Source: JANXQG01 sp037147235 (GTDB lineage Bacteria; Planctomycetota; Planctomycetia; Pirellulales; Thermoguttaceae). Taken from it: a stretch of 18,514 nt of DNA. The notes beneath the pieces were generated by a model. The model was not told the origin of the DNA, did no database searches, and worked only from the letters and a program-made list of their open reading frames with translations. The stretch covers positions 1 through 18,514 of the forward strand of contig JBAWVO010000110.1 in NCBI GenBank assembly GCA_037147235.1. The letters run 5' to 3'. A program made the position numbers and the translations under genes. This document shows, piece by piece, positions 7,901 through 15,666 of this stretch; position 1 is the first letter of the stretch, and each line of letters opens with the position of its first letter.

Positions 7901-8387
7901 CAAGGATTCAAAGATCACCCTAGCGCCAGTTACGCCCGAAACTGCACTGGGCGAATTGCGCAAACTGGTCCAACTCTACCGAATCAGCCGCCGCGTGCCT
8001 TTGCCATTTTTCCCGGAGTCTGTCGGAAAGGCTATCGAGACCCTGCGCAGGGAGGGACTAGACCATGACGATCCCTCGGCTGTCCAGGATCTCCTGTTTG
8101 AAGCGGAACGGCAATACGAATATCAGCATATCGGTGTTGCTGCGGCAGATCGCCCATCCGTACGTGCAGCCTTTGCGGGACGCGAGCCCTTCGACATGAA
8201 ATGTTCCGAAGTGCCGGGCCTTGAACACGAGGGCGACTGCACGCTGTTTGTTTACCTGATCCGGACGATCTGCGAACCGATGGTTGACTACCTTTTGCAA
8301 GGAGCCGAAAATAAGTTGACTAATTTGGCAGGACGGTCTTCCGAGGCCGTCCGCATATCGACGGGCTTGGAAGCCCATCCTACGTGA
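4989..8387 (+). CDS. recC: Exodeoxyribonuclease V subunit gamma (RecC)
   Basis: RecC is the scaffold of the RecBCD helicase-nuclease; it splits the duplex and recognises Chi-like sites. The 1132 residues match the usual length (E. coli about 1120). Clear RecC landmarks are the N-terminal segment with LFDQYLLYRPDLIDAW, the motif HSCHSAIREVEVLREQL near residue 344, and MRSLPFKVVALLGLNDGIFPR near 636, the RecC version of a degenerate helicase motif. The C-terminal nuclease-like domain lacks an obvious catalytic D/K pair, as expected for RecC. The start is well supported by a G-rich Shine-Dalgarno just upstream. The last ~18 codons (from about 1115) and the TGA stop are encoded by a palindromic interspersed repeat, so the natural C-terminus has been replaced or extended. 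The repeat also lies directly before recB, 43 bases downstream. Confidence 0.96.
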   Translation: MPIDVIESNHFELLWQRFEQTLDMPLASPLACELVAVPATGWESYFNRRLATRRGCWAQYRFTSFSGWMNSTFHEVLPAENCAVRDPDALTWAVASKLPGLLEDHAFTAVRNYLGADLSAIEPQRLIDLARRIAGLFDQYLLYRPDLIDAWNRGVDWPETGTAKQPHATWQRKLWESIRQTCPTQSVSAMIRDLAQNLSGNDPRLPERVSVWICGGVPPAHLEFLDIVGRHTQIALYVLSPSNAFGTDQGTQRRLFRQLREGGGLLREFCEANHLAPLWESMGELSRQRQLLMAEYQEEPWRYHEPQNSPDAQETLLASLQQGIRQARVPVPSALQADASLRIHSCHSAIREVEVLREQLRDAFESDPHLQPEDVAVLCPDIETYAPLVHAVFGLSDPSQAGHIPYHIAGRSPRRTRPIVEAYFRLLDVLQGRLGASEVLDLLNVAAVGEAANLNTEEIESITDWVTESGIRWGADTKDREAESLPSTDLHTWQFGLDRLLLGYAMPPGGGQLVGEVLALDRVEGLKGDVLGKLWAFFGRLRAWRSRLKDARPLSDWREPLCQLAEEMLASQQDEGGEQRIFEAADRLVKLSGENGFDTPLPFSVVVRELTQQVDQMAGGWAFRLGGMTVCEITAMRSLPFKVVALLGLNDGIFPRVDRPVGFDLMANYPQLGDRSLRFEDKRLFLEAMLSAQSRLVITYQGQNLQDQRHRPPSVSVEELLDVIEQSSIDSQVLRKALVVRHPLQVFSPNYFNDGDARLFSYEKSYLKAAEAILGGAEDMPVFAPGPLPEEDDLQQVRVTDLRKVMESPWELFLQRLGIYLPDSTEAADDREPLLLNALEQWQLGDHWLEQRLAGESEDQLGRRLSRSGQLPGGSLGQATLGKVRRQAEVVLKNAQDLGIAATEVSLPIRLEVDGMVLIGRVEGFTPSGLQRATYSKIAMKRVPRLWLDHLLATAMSGKSLGPSVLVGRGAKDSKITLAPVTPETALGELRKLVQLYRISRRVPLPFFPESVGKAIETLRREGLDHDDPSAVQDLLFEAERQYEYQHIGVAAADRPSVRAAFAGREPFDMKCSEVPGLEHEGDCTLFVYLIRTICEPMVDYLLQGAENKLTNLAGRSSEAVRISTGLEAHPT
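8331..8384 (+). repeat. REP-like palindromic repeat inside the 3' end of recC
   Basis: Two imperfect or perfect palindromes sit side by side. The first, at 8331-8352, has GGACGG/CCGTCC arms around a TTCCGAGG core. The second, at 8363-8376, is GGGCTTGGAAGCCC. The trailing CATCCTACGT is typical of short interspersed elements that end in GTAGG on one strand. The inverted repeat at 15133-15209 also starts with GTAGG and has GGAA/TTCC cores, so the two may belong to one repeat superfamily. The element is read in frame by recC and provides its TGA just after the repeat. It may also act as a hairpin between recC and recB. Confidence 0.65.
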
Positions 8388-8430
8388 CGATTTTCGCAAC
8401 TTATTCTTTTACGGCTCGTAAGGCCAAGTC

Positions 8431-11400
8431 ATGGAAAGTGCGAACATGAGTGGAAATCATGAAGACTTTGACCCGCTGGGCATGCCCTTGGCCGGCGTGC
8501 ATAGTATCGCAGCCAGCGCAGGGACTGGAAAAACCTACGCCATCACAACGCTCTACGTGCGGTATCTCCTGGAAACGGACTGTCGCGTTGAAGACATCCT
8601 TGTTACGACTTTCACGGAAGCGGCCACGGCCGAGCTGAGGGAACGGCTCCGCAAGCGGTTGCACGATACGCTTGAACTGATGCGGCAGTGCAACTCACAG
8701 GAACAGGCCGCGCAACGGGCAGAGGCCGGATTGGCCGATGAAATGCTTGTTCGCCTGCTTTCCCAGGTGGGAGCGTGGGATTCTCGCACCGCATCGCGGG
8801 TTCGGGATCGTCTCAAGGAGGCCATCCTCAGCTTCGACCATGCGCCGGTGTTCACCATCCACGGTTTCTGCAACCGCACCCTACAGGAATTGGTATTCGA
8901 GACCCTCAGCCGGTTCGACGTCGAGTTAATGGCATCTTTGCAGGCGCTGATCGAGGAAGCGGTTGCCGACTTTGTCGCCCAGTGGTGGACGCCCGATAAG
9001 TCAGCTATTGCCCGGTGGCTCCCCCTCAACGACAGCCTATGGAACCTGTTTCACGAGGTCAGTAAATTGGCGGTGGGGAATCCAGCCTTTGCGGTCGTGC
9101 CGGGCCACGGCAACCTTGAGGAACTTCTGAATTCGCCGCTCTTGAATGATTTTGATAACGCTGCGGCAAGTTTGGCAACTTCCTGGGAGGCGAACAAGGA
9201 GACCGCCTACAAACTCGTTTTCAAGGCTCGCGACAACGATTGGCTTAGTAAGACCACCCATGGGAAGCCGGGCCAGTTGGAGCAGGCGATCAACTTTGTC
9301 GACGCAATCGTCGCAGAACCGTCGCCGGAATTGTTCACGGTAAAGAACGGGGATGTTGAACCGGCGCAGCGGCGGCTGAGTCAAAGTTCGCTGGAACGAG
9401 GGACCAAGAAAGCCCATCAGGCCAACGTGCCCCGCCACGAGGTCTTTCAATTGTGGGAGGTATTGGTGAAGCTGGCGATCGAGATCGGCGAGCATCGCGC
9501 CAAGATCCAAGCACCTCTGCTTTCGAGAGTCGCCCATGCCGTGGGTGAGCAGGTTGGTCAACGCAAGCGGCAACTCGGCGTGATGAGCTTCAGCGATCTG
9601 CTCCACCAGGTCGATGTTGCCCTGGGCGGTTCCCAGGGTGGGCTGCTGCTTGAGAGGCTTCGCGAACGCTATCGCGTGGCCCTGGTGGATGAGTTCCAGG
9701 ATACCGATCCCATCCAGTACCGCATCTTTCGCAAAATCTTCCAGGAAGCAACCGCAAACAGCGATAGCGATTTACGGGCGTTCGTAATGATCGGCGACCC
9801 CAAGCAGTCGATCTACCGCTTCCGCAGTGCCGATATCCACAGCTACCTCCGTGCTTCAGACGCCACGCCGGCCGAACACCGGCACTCGATGGGAACAAAC
9901 TGGCGATCCGACCGGTCTCTTGTGCAAGCCGTCCAGGAGGTGTTCGCGTCCGTTGAGAACCCATTCCTCAATGAGAAGATCCAGTTGACTGGTGTGGAAG
10001 CTCACAATCCAGACCGGCTCATCGGTGGGCCAGCCCTGGAGATCACGTTCGTGCCCCGGCACGCGCAGGCCAATGAGGACAAGGCGGCCAATCAGCCCCT
10101 GGCACTGAAGCAGATTATCCCCCAGGTCGCGGCCGACATCGCAGCCCAACTGAACGACCCGCCGCGAATCGTTACCGCCGAAAACGAAGAACGGGCAATC
10201 GTTCCGGGCGATTTGGCCGTACTCTGTCGCACGGGAAGGCAGTTGCGTCTGATCCAGGAAGAACTTGCTCGTCGCGGGGTGCCGGCCGTGCTGCAAACGG
10301 ATGAATCGATCTTCGATACCTCGGAAGCCGAGGCGGTGTGCCATATCCTGCGTGCCTTACTAAATCCAGGTAACTTGACGCTCCTGGCCAATGCCCTGGT
10401 GACACCCTTGGTGGGGCTGACGGCCAGCGGAATGGAGCAACTTCGGGGCAGCGAGCGGGAATTGTCACAGTGGGGCGAACGGTTCTACGCATGGCGGGAT
10501 CTCTGGCGGGATCGCGGGTTCATTGCGTTCTGGCGGCGATTGCTCGACGAACTCGAAGCTTTGCCTCGACTGGCAGGTCGCATTACCGGGGAGCGCCAGG
10601 TGACTAATTATCTCCACCTGGGGGAACTGCTCCACGACCAATGCGTTACGGCGCATGCCGGCCCAGAACACCTGCTGCGATGGCTCGAAAAGCAGATCAC
10701 GCACGAGAAGTGGCGAGATGATAATGAAACCCAGTTGCGTCTGGAGACCGATGCTGCTGCCGTTCAACTCTGCTCGATCCATAAGTCCAAGGGTCTGGAA
10801 TATCCCATCGTCTACTGCCCGACCTTATGGCAAATCTACGGCGGCCCCAAGAGTCCTATTGTCCTGGCACGGTTTGACGCGCAGGGTAGCCCGCTGGAAC
10901 TGCCGGAGATCGACGTGGGTTCGGATGCGTTCGACCTCCGCATGGAACAGGACAAGTCCGAAAGCCAGGCAGAAAACCGACGGTTGCTTTACGTGACGCT
11001 GACCCGTGCCAAGCACCAATGCCGAATCTACTGGACGGCGGCAGCCAACGCTGGCGATTCGGCCTTGGGGCAGATCATGTTTGGTCAGCTCGGTGGCTCT
11101 GAAACCGACGAGGTTCTCGAAGCGAAGATCCGGGGTTGGGCAAAAGAGTTAGGCACCGATCGTGTCGAAGTGCGCGGGGCGGATGCGGTTCGGGCATGCC
11201 CAGACCCAGGGATGTTCCGTCCATCCAGCGGCGATCAGGCAACACTTGCCAGCCGTCAGGTCAGACGCCCAAGACTGCCAGCCCTGGAACAGACGAGTTT
11301 TAGTTCCCTTGCCCGGACGGCTGCCCAAAGCGGCGAGTTGGCGATTGCAGACCGGGACGATGTTTCGAGTGCAGTAACTTCCGAGATCGAGACGGATCAA

Positions 11401-12231
11401 GTCGTGATCATCGCCGACCGGAAAGTCCCGCTGGCAGAGATGCCCGGCGGCTGCAAAGTGGGCGAGGTCGTACATGGTGTCCTGGAGGAGTTGGTGAAAA
11501 ATGGCAAACTGTACGGCTCGGACCATTTGACCGTGCAGGTCATGGCGGCCGAACTGCTGGAATCACAACTACCTCGTGCCCGCTTGGAACCCTGCTGGAA
11601 AGATCCCTTGGCCCAGGTTCTGGCGGACTGTCTTTGTGGCCCGCTCGCCACCGATGGGGAAGCCTGCCGGTTGGCCGATGTTCCGCCTCGCGATCTGACC
11701 TGCGAAATGCCATTTTTGCTTAGCGTGGCCGGCCGCGATCATGACATCAATCTGGCAAGGATCGGGGATGCATTTTTGCTCTCCGATTGCCCATTGGTTC
11801 GCGGGTATGGAAAACGCATCCAGCGGATTCAACGGCGGCGGTTCCGCGGCTTCCTGGCGGGATTTATTGATCTGGTATTCAAGTGGCACGGACGGTGGTA
11901 TCTGCTGGACTACAAGACCAATCAGCTTGGCCCGATGATGTCCGACTACGCCCCTGCACGACTCGGCCGTGAAATGGTCGAACACGATTACCAGTTGCAG
12001 GCCCACCTTTATGTCGTGGCGGTCGATCGACTCTTGCAGCAGCGCGTGCCAGATTACCGATACGAACGAGATTTCGGAGGAGTTGTCTACTTATTCCTGC
12101 GTGGGCTGGATGCAACAGGCGAAACAGGATGCGGGGTCTACTTTCACCGCCCTGCTGAAGCCGTAATCACCGCTATGTCCAACGCGCTCAGCGGACAGTT
12201 TAGCGGGAATCCTGGGGAGGATGTGGCATGA
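8431..12231 (+). CDS. recB: Exodeoxyribonuclease V subunit beta (RecB)
   Basis: RecB is the 3'-5' SF1 helicase and only nuclease of RecBCD. The 1266 residues (E. coli 1180) carry Walker A ASAGTGKT at 28-35, Walker B DEFQDTDP near 420, IGDPKQSIYRFRSADIHSYL near 454, motif V SIHKSKGLEYP near 782, and motif VI LLYVTLTRAKH near 852. The C-terminal nuclease domain has GFIDLVF near 1144 and LLDYKTN near 1159, matching the metal-binding Asp and Asp/Lys of RecB nucleases, followed by YQLQAHLYVVAVDRLL. All catalytic motifs look intact. The ATG at 8431 has TAAGG 7 bases upstream; an in-frame ATG at 8446 with GGAAAG upstream is almost as good. The gene overlaps recD by ATGA. Confidence 0.97.
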   Translation: MESANMSGNHEDFDPLGMPLAGVHSIAASAGTGKTYAITTLYVRYLLETDCRVEDILVTTFTEAATAELRERLRKRLHDTLELMRQCNSQEQAAQRAEAGLADEMLVRLLSQVGAWDSRTASRVRDRLKEAILSFDHAPVFTIHGFCNRTLQELVFETLSRFDVELMASLQALIEEAVADFVAQWWTPDKSAIARWLPLNDSLWNLFHEVSKLAVGNPAFAVVPGHGNLEELLNSPLLNDFDNAAASLATSWEANKETAYKLVFKARDNDWLSKTTHGKPGQLEQAINFVDAIVAEPSPELFTVKNGDVEPAQRRLSQSSLERGTKKAHQANVPRHEVFQLWEVLVKLAIEIGEHRAKIQAPLLSRVAHAVGEQVGQRKRQLGVMSFSDLLHQVDVALGGSQGGLLLERLRERYRVALVDEFQDTDPIQYRIFRKIFQEATANSDSDLRAFVMIGDPKQSIYRFRSADIHSYLRASDATPAEHRHSMGTNWRSDRSLVQAVQEVFASVENPFLNEKIQLTGVEAHNPDRLIGGPALEITFVPRHAQANEDKAANQPLALKQIIPQVAADIAAQLNDPPRIVTAENEERAIVPGDLAVLCRTGRQLRLIQEELARRGVPAVLQTDESIFDTSEAEAVCHILRALLNPGNLTLLANALVTPLVGLTASGMEQLRGSERELSQWGERFYAWRDLWRDRGFIAFWRRLLDELEALPRLAGRITGERQVTNYLHLGELLHDQCVTAHAGPEHLLRWLEKQITHEKWRDDNETQLRLETDAAAVQLCSIHKSKGLEYPIVYCPTLWQIYGGPKSPIVLARFDAQGSPLELPEIDVGSDAFDLRMEQDKSESQAENRRLLYVTLTRAKHQCRIYWTAAANAGDSALGQIMFGQLGGSETDEVLEAKIRGWAKELGTDRVEVRGADAVRACPDPGMFRPSSGDQATLASRQVRRPRLPALEQTSFSSLARTAAQSGELAIADRDDVSSAVTSEIETDQVVIIADRKVPLAEMPGGCKVGEVVHGVLEELVKNGKLYGSDHLTVQVMAAELLESQLPRARLEPCWKDPLAQVLADCLCGPLATDGEACRLADVPPRDLTCEMPFLLSVAGRDHDINLARIGDAFLLSDCPLVRGYGKRIQRIQRRRFRGFLAGFIDLVFKWHGRWYLLDYKTNQLGPMMSDYAPARLGREMVEHDYQLQAHLYVVAVDRLLQQRVPDYRYERDFGGVVYLFLRGLDATGETGCGVYFHRPAEAVITAMSNALSGQFSGNPGEDVA

Positions 12232-14228
12232 TGGTCAACCTGGAAAGGCTCGTCAAAGAGGGTGTCTTGGCCCCGATCCATCAGGCGTTTGCCGAAATGA
12301 TCGGCCGCCTCGACGGTACCGATACGGTCACTGGCAGAGGGGACGTGGTTCTTGCGGCGGCACTGGTGAGCGACCAGTTGGCCCGGGGGCACGTCTGCCT
12401 CGATCTGGCCCGTGTCGGGGACATTACCTTTGCTGTGCGTGGTGCCAGAGAAGAATATGTCACTTACGACGACTGGCCTCTCCTGGGCGACTGGATCGCA
12501 AGGCTCGAAGCGAGTCCGATGGTAACCATGAGGGCCTCACGCGATGAGGCGGAGAAACTCGATCGGCCTCTCGTGCTTGATTCGGCCAAACAGAGGCTCT
12601 ATCTTGCGCGTTATTGGCATTTTCAGCAGCGACTGGCCAAGAACCTCATCGACCGGCTGGCGCTGCAACCCTTGGAGACGAACGAAGATAAACTCGCGGC
12701 GGACATTCAACGGCTATTTCCCGACCGGAATACGCCGGCGGGATTCGACCAATGTGTTGCCGTCGCCAATGCCGTGGACCAGCGGTTGAGCGTGATCACC
12801 GGCGGGCCGGGCACGGGCAAGACTACCACGGTCGCCAAGCTTCTAGCTTTGCGGCTTCTGCAACTGCCGGCCGACGCAACCCTTTCCCCGCTCAAGGTGC
12901 TGCTCATGGCACCGACCGGCAAAGCGGCGCAACGGCTCAACGAGTCGCTCGGCAGGGCTACCCGGCAATTACCGGTCGAGGAGTCGATTCGCGAGGCACT
13001 CGATAAGATTCGGGCCGGCACCCTCCACCGTATTCTGGAATGGACTCCCCTTCCACCCGAACGCGGCGGCCCATTCCGGCGTAACCGCGAATTCCCGCTC
13101 GACGCGGATGTGGTCATCGTTGACGAGGCATCCATGGTGGACATCGGCCTGATGGGGCGATTCTTCGATGCCGTAAAGCCCGATACCCAAGTTATCCTTA
13201 TCGGGGACCGCGACCAGCTCGCATCGATCGAGGCGGGTGGGGTACTCAGTGATCTTTGTGGCGGACCGACTTCGGCCGGCCTGCACCACCTGACACAACC
13301 CCGCCGCAGTACCATCGAGCAGCGGACTGGATTGGACTTGCCGTCCATCGGTTCAGCCACGGGCCACTGCCTTGCTAACAGCATTGTAAATCTGCAATAC
13401 AGCCATCGCTTTGCCCCGTCGAGCGGTCTGGGGAGGCTTGCGGCCAACATTCGCAGGGGTGATGCCGATGCGGTATGCAACGAGTTGCGTGCGGAAAATC
13501 CTGGGCAGATCTCTTGGATCGAGTCCTCGGACGCCGGCAAGACTCTGACCCGGCTTGTCGATCTGGCCGTTAAATACTACTCGGAATACCTCTCGCTGCT
13601 CGCTTCCTCGCCCACGGGGTCGGTAGCGATCCTCAGGGCGATGAATCGTTTCCGCGTCCTCTGTGCCCATCGAGAAGGTCGCTGGGGAGAATCGAATCTC
13701 AACCGGCTGATTGCTCAACGGCTCGAAGACGAAGGTCTGCTCCAGGTTCGCCGCGGCCCCTACCTTGGTCAACCGGTGATGGTGACGCGAAATGACTACC
13801 GCCAGCAATTGTTCAACGGCGACGTGGGAATTGTCGTGCAGGACAGCACGAGTAATGGTCTGGCCGTCCTGTTTGAAGAGCCTGCTGCCGAGGGGGGCTG
13901 TCGGCTTGTCCCCGCGGCTCTTGTTCCAGAAATGAAAACCTGCTTCGCACTGACAATTCACAAGTGCCAAGGGTCGGAATATCACCGAGTAATGGTCGTA
14001 TTGCCCGATCGGAACTCTCCGATCCTCACGCGGGAGCTTCTCTACACCGCCGTAACTCGGGTCAGTGACGAAATCGACTCCGAAACGGGCAATCGCTGCT
14101 CGGGCACCCTCTATCTGTCGGCCACCGAAACGGTCGTGCGGCAAACGATCGAACGCCAAATTCGCCGCACGAGTGGCCTGCGCGACGCGATTGAGGCACT
14201 GAACGAAAAAGACAAGACAACGGAATAA
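12228..14228 (+). CDS. recD: Exodeoxyribonuclease V subunit alpha (RecD)
   Basis: RecD is the fast 5'-3' SF1B helicase of the RecBCD complex. The 666 residues (E. coli about 608) begin with the N-terminal domain that contacts RecC. Then come Walker A GGPGTGKTTT near 192, Walker B VIVDEASMVD near 296, ILIGDRDQLASIEAGG near 324, IHKCQGSEYHRVMVVLP near 576 and LYTAVTRVSD near 605. A Tyr-Ser-His-Arg-Phe segment (LQYSHRFAPSSGLGRLA) matches the RecD family. After motif VI there is a short extra stretch (EIDSETGNRCS) before the usual closing beta strand and helix, a small lineage insertion. The ATGA overlap with recB indicates coupled translation; a second ATG directly follows the first. No terminator is visible after the stop at 14228. 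Confidence 0.96.
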   Translation: MMVNLERLVKEGVLAPIHQAFAEMIGRLDGTDTVTGRGDVVLAAALVSDQLARGHVCLDLARVGDITFAVRGAREEYVTYDDWPLLGDWIARLEASPMVTMRASRDEAEKLDRPLVLDSAKQRLYLARYWHFQQRLAKNLIDRLALQPLETNEDKLAADIQRLFPDRNTPAGFDQCVAVANAVDQRLSVITGGPGTGKTTTVAKLLALRLLQLPADATLSPLKVLLMAPTGKAAQRLNESLGRATRQLPVEESIREALDKIRAGTLHRILEWTPLPPERGGPFRRNREFPLDADVVIVDEASMVDIGLMGRFFDAVKPDTQVILIGDRDQLASIEAGGVLSDLCGGPTSAGLHHLTQPRRSTIEQRTGLDLPSIGSATGHCLANSIVNLQYSHRFAPSSGLGRLAANIRRGDADAVCNELRAENPGQISWIESSDAGKTLTRLVDLAVKYYSEYLSLLASSPTGSVAILRAMNRFRVLCAHREGRWGESNLNRLIAQRLEDEGLLQVRRGPYLGQPVMVTRNDYRQQLFNGDVGIVVQDSTSNGLAVLFEEPAAEGGCRLVPAALVPEMKTCFALTIHKCQGSEYHRVMVVLPDRNSPILTRELLYTAVTRVSDEIDSETGNRCSGTLYLSATETVVRQTIERQIRRTSGLRDAIEALNEKDKTTE

Positions 14229-14293
14229 ATTCCGCTCTGCCTAAGATCGATTCTGACGGCTTGCTCCTGGGTGGCAACATCGTAGTTCCCCTG

Positions 14294-14322
14294 TTGACTG
14301 CACGGGAATTCGTCAGTATCTT
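14294..14322 (+). promoter_or_regulatory. Promoter candidate for the toxin-antitoxin pair
   Basis: TTGACT at 14294-14299 and TATCTT at 14317-14322 are separated by 17 bases. The -35 is close to consensus. Initiation near 14330 would give a leader of about 110 bases to the antitoxin ATG at 14440. ParD-type antitoxins usually repress their own promoter, so operator sites may lie here; I see no clean palindrome. Confidence 0.45.
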
Positions 14323-14439
14323 GGAATAATAGAGTGGTGGAAGTTCGCGGTATTGATTGTGTGAAAAAAACATGTGTGGGCGATGGGCGAAGGCTCGGCA
14401 CGCGATGTCGAACGGTCCATTCTCGATGGGAGGCAGTGT

Positions 14440-14706
14440 ATGAATACCAACCTTTCTCCGGAAAACGAGTCGTTTATCCAGGAATCTGTTGCGGCGGGGG
14501 TTTTCTCCGACAGGGAACATGCTTTGGACGAAGCTGTCGGCCTCTTGAAGAGCCGACAAAGAGTTCTCGCGCATATTGATGAGGGCACGCGGCAATTGCG
14601 CGAAGGGAATTTCGTTGAATTCGACCAAGACGGCTTGCGCAATTTCTTCGATGAGATCCAAGCAAGTGGACGAAGACGATACGAAGAGAGCCTGAAACGC
14701 TCATGA
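14440..14706 (+). CDS. ParD-like ribbon-helix-helix antitoxin
   Basis: This 88-residue protein looks like a type II antitoxin of the ParD/CopG class. The N-terminal part (NTNLSPENESFIQESVAAGVFSDREHALDEAVGLL, residues 2-37) has the ParD pattern of a short beta strand, a helix, the glycine-containing turn G-x-F-x-(D/N) and a second helix, which dimerises and binds DNA. The C-terminal part (LREGNFVEFDQDGLRNFFDEIQASGRRR) would wrap the toxin. The ATG at 14440 is chosen because GGGAGG lies 6 bases upstream; an in-frame extension back to 14374 lacks this. Its stop overlaps the toxin start as ATGA, the usual TA arrangement. Confidence 0.85.
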   Translation: MNTNLSPENESFIQESVAAGVFSDREHALDEAVGLLKSRQRVLAHIDEGTRQLREGNFVEFDQDGLRNFFDEIQASGRRRYEESLKRS

Positions 14707-15011
14707 CCCAGTATCGTCTCAGCCGACTTGCCGTGGCCGATCTGGAAGGGATTTGGGATTATCTGGCTATCGCTCGCGGCAACCCAGACGCCGCGTTCAA
14801 GCAATTGGAATCGCTCTATAGCCGATTCAGCTTACTTGCCGAATCACAATTCTTAGGAGAGCAACGTAACGACTTGCGTCCCGGATTACGCATCTTTTCC
14901 GTCGATCAGTTCGTTGTTTTCTACTATGTGATTCCCGACGGGATTGAGGTCGCGGGCGTGTTGCATGGCTCGCGAGATATAGAAGGTTTGTTTCGACGCG
15001 GCGAGAGATGA
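14703..15011 (+). CDS. ParE/RelE-superfamily toxin
   Basis: This 102-residue protein matches the ParE/RelE fold. The opening YRLSRLAVADLEGIWDYLA is a beta strand followed by the helix with conserved A-x-x-D-L-x-x-I. The middle is helical, and the C-terminal part, LRPGLRIFSVDQFVVFYYVIPDGIEVAGVLHGSRD, gives the antiparallel sheet and the conserved H-G-x-R-D end. ParE toxins poison DNA gyrase, whereas RelE-type relatives cut mRNA on ribosomes; sequence alone does not decide here, though pairing with a ParD-type antitoxin favours gyrase. Translation is coupled to the antitoxin by ATGA overlap. A good intrinsic terminator lies about 90 bases downstream. Length and motifs look intact. Confidence 0.85.
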   Translation: MTQYRLSRLAVADLEGIWDYLAIARGNPDAAFKQLESLYSRFSLLAESQFLGEQRNDLRPGLRIFSVDQFVVFYYVIPDGIEVAGVLHGSRDIEGLFRRGER

Positions 15012-15101
15012 CTTAGGCAACCACGCGGACAAGAACTCACCCGGTTGGTATGAAGGTTCAACCACCTGGGGGCTAGAGAAAGCCGGAAACGCCTTTGAAG
15101 T

Positions 15102-15125
15102 GCGGCGATTCATCGCCGCTTTTCT
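15102..15125 (+). terminator. Intrinsic terminator after the toxin gene
   Basis: GCGGCGA (15102-15108) pairs perfectly with TCGCCGC (15113-15119) around a TTCA loop and is followed by TTTTCTT. This is a standard rho-independent terminator for the toxin-antitoxin operon. The same hairpin could also be an interspersed repeat, since other palindromes sit next to it. Confidence 0.6.
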
Positions 15126-15132
15126 TGAATTA

Positions 15133-15209
15133 GTAGGTCAGGCTTTCCAGCCTGACATGTCCGGTTCACAGCCCGTTCACAGTCCGTCAGGCTGGAAAGC
15201 CTGACCTAC
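15133..15209. repeat. Perfect 24-bp inverted repeat with self-pairing arms
   Basis: The left arm at 15133-15156 begins GTAGGTCAGGC. The right arm at 15186-15209 is its exact reverse complement. Each arm is also a hairpin in itself (GTCAGGCT pairing with AGCCTGAC around a TTCC or GGAA loop). The 29-base spacer holds GTTCACAG twice (15164 and 15175). This resembles a BIME/REP pair, a mobile non-coding element. It lies in the 340-base gap between the toxin and the 81-residue peptide gene; the rest of that gap shows only the terminator and a small hairpin at 15299-15313. Confidence 0.85.
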
Positions 15210-15351
15210 GGCAGTTTGGCAGGAGCCAAAATCCAGAAACTCTCCAAAATACTCGGACCCACGGTTGTCCGTCCGGCCCTATATACTTCCTTTGAAAGGC
15301 CCGACTACCGGGCTGGATGACTTCTTTCACTCGTACTTGAGGAGATTTACC

Positions 15352-15597
15352 ATGTCGGATTCGATGAACTGGGATGCTTGGCAACAGTCCGTAACCCTGT
15401 TGCAGATTGAGCAGAGTATCGTTGACCTTCAGAGGATACAGCAGGGACTGCCCACGCAGTCGCAACAAATAGCCAATCAGCAGCGGTTGGTTCAGGAACA
15501 GGCAGCGGCCGCAGCCGCACCCACGGTCCCAATGGGCTGCGGAAAGTTTGCAGGGTTGCCTGTGGGCTGCGGAAAGTTTTTCGGGTTGTATTCGTAA
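15352..15597 (+). CDS. Small Gln-rich protein with duplicated GCGKF tail
   Basis: I do not recognise this 81-residue protein. Residues 1-50 are Gln-rich and heptad-like (WQQSVTLLQIEQSIVDLQRI), a likely helix or coiled coil. An Ala run (AAAAAA, about 51-56) and TVP follow. Residues 61-70 and 71-80 are two copies of a decapeptide, MGCGKFAGLP and VGCGKFFGLY, ending in a single Ser. At DNA level the copies (15532-15561 and 15562-15591) are nearly identical, a recent or constrained duplication. The ribosome site is strong (AGGAG at 15340-15344, 7 bases before the ATG), so it is likely real. A 5-bp hairpin (GCCCG/CGGGC, 15299-15313) lies in its leader. The next gene starts 69 bases on and is probably co-transcribed. 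A paired Cys tail suggests metal binding, modification or a binding tag, but this is speculation. Confidence 0.7.
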   Translation: MSDSMNWDAWQQSVTLLQIEQSIVDLQRIQQGLPTQSQQIANQQRLVQEQAAAAAAPTVPMGCGKFAGLPVGCGKFFGLYS

Positions 15598-15666
15598 GTT
15601 CGGGCGCTGCTTGCCGACTCCGGCTACGAACCACACCCGATTAGGAAAAGATAGGGAGGTAAAAGA

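Noticed and set aside
265..8406. CGCAACTTATTC present both near 267 and near 8395
   Set aside because: A 12-base match between two places in 18 kb is expected several times by chance, and the flanks do not match.
12707..14159. Minus-strand frames of 277 and 268 codons within recD
   Set aside because: They are opposite an intact recD with all helicase motifs. Their compositions (Ser/Arg/Pro-rich) are typical of antisense shadows in GC-rich genes.
15532..15591. Duplicated decapeptide as a proven RiPP core
   Set aside because: No modifying enzyme, protease or exporter is adjacent. The radical SAM gene lies 13 kb away, on the other strand and of a different class. Left as an open possibility only.
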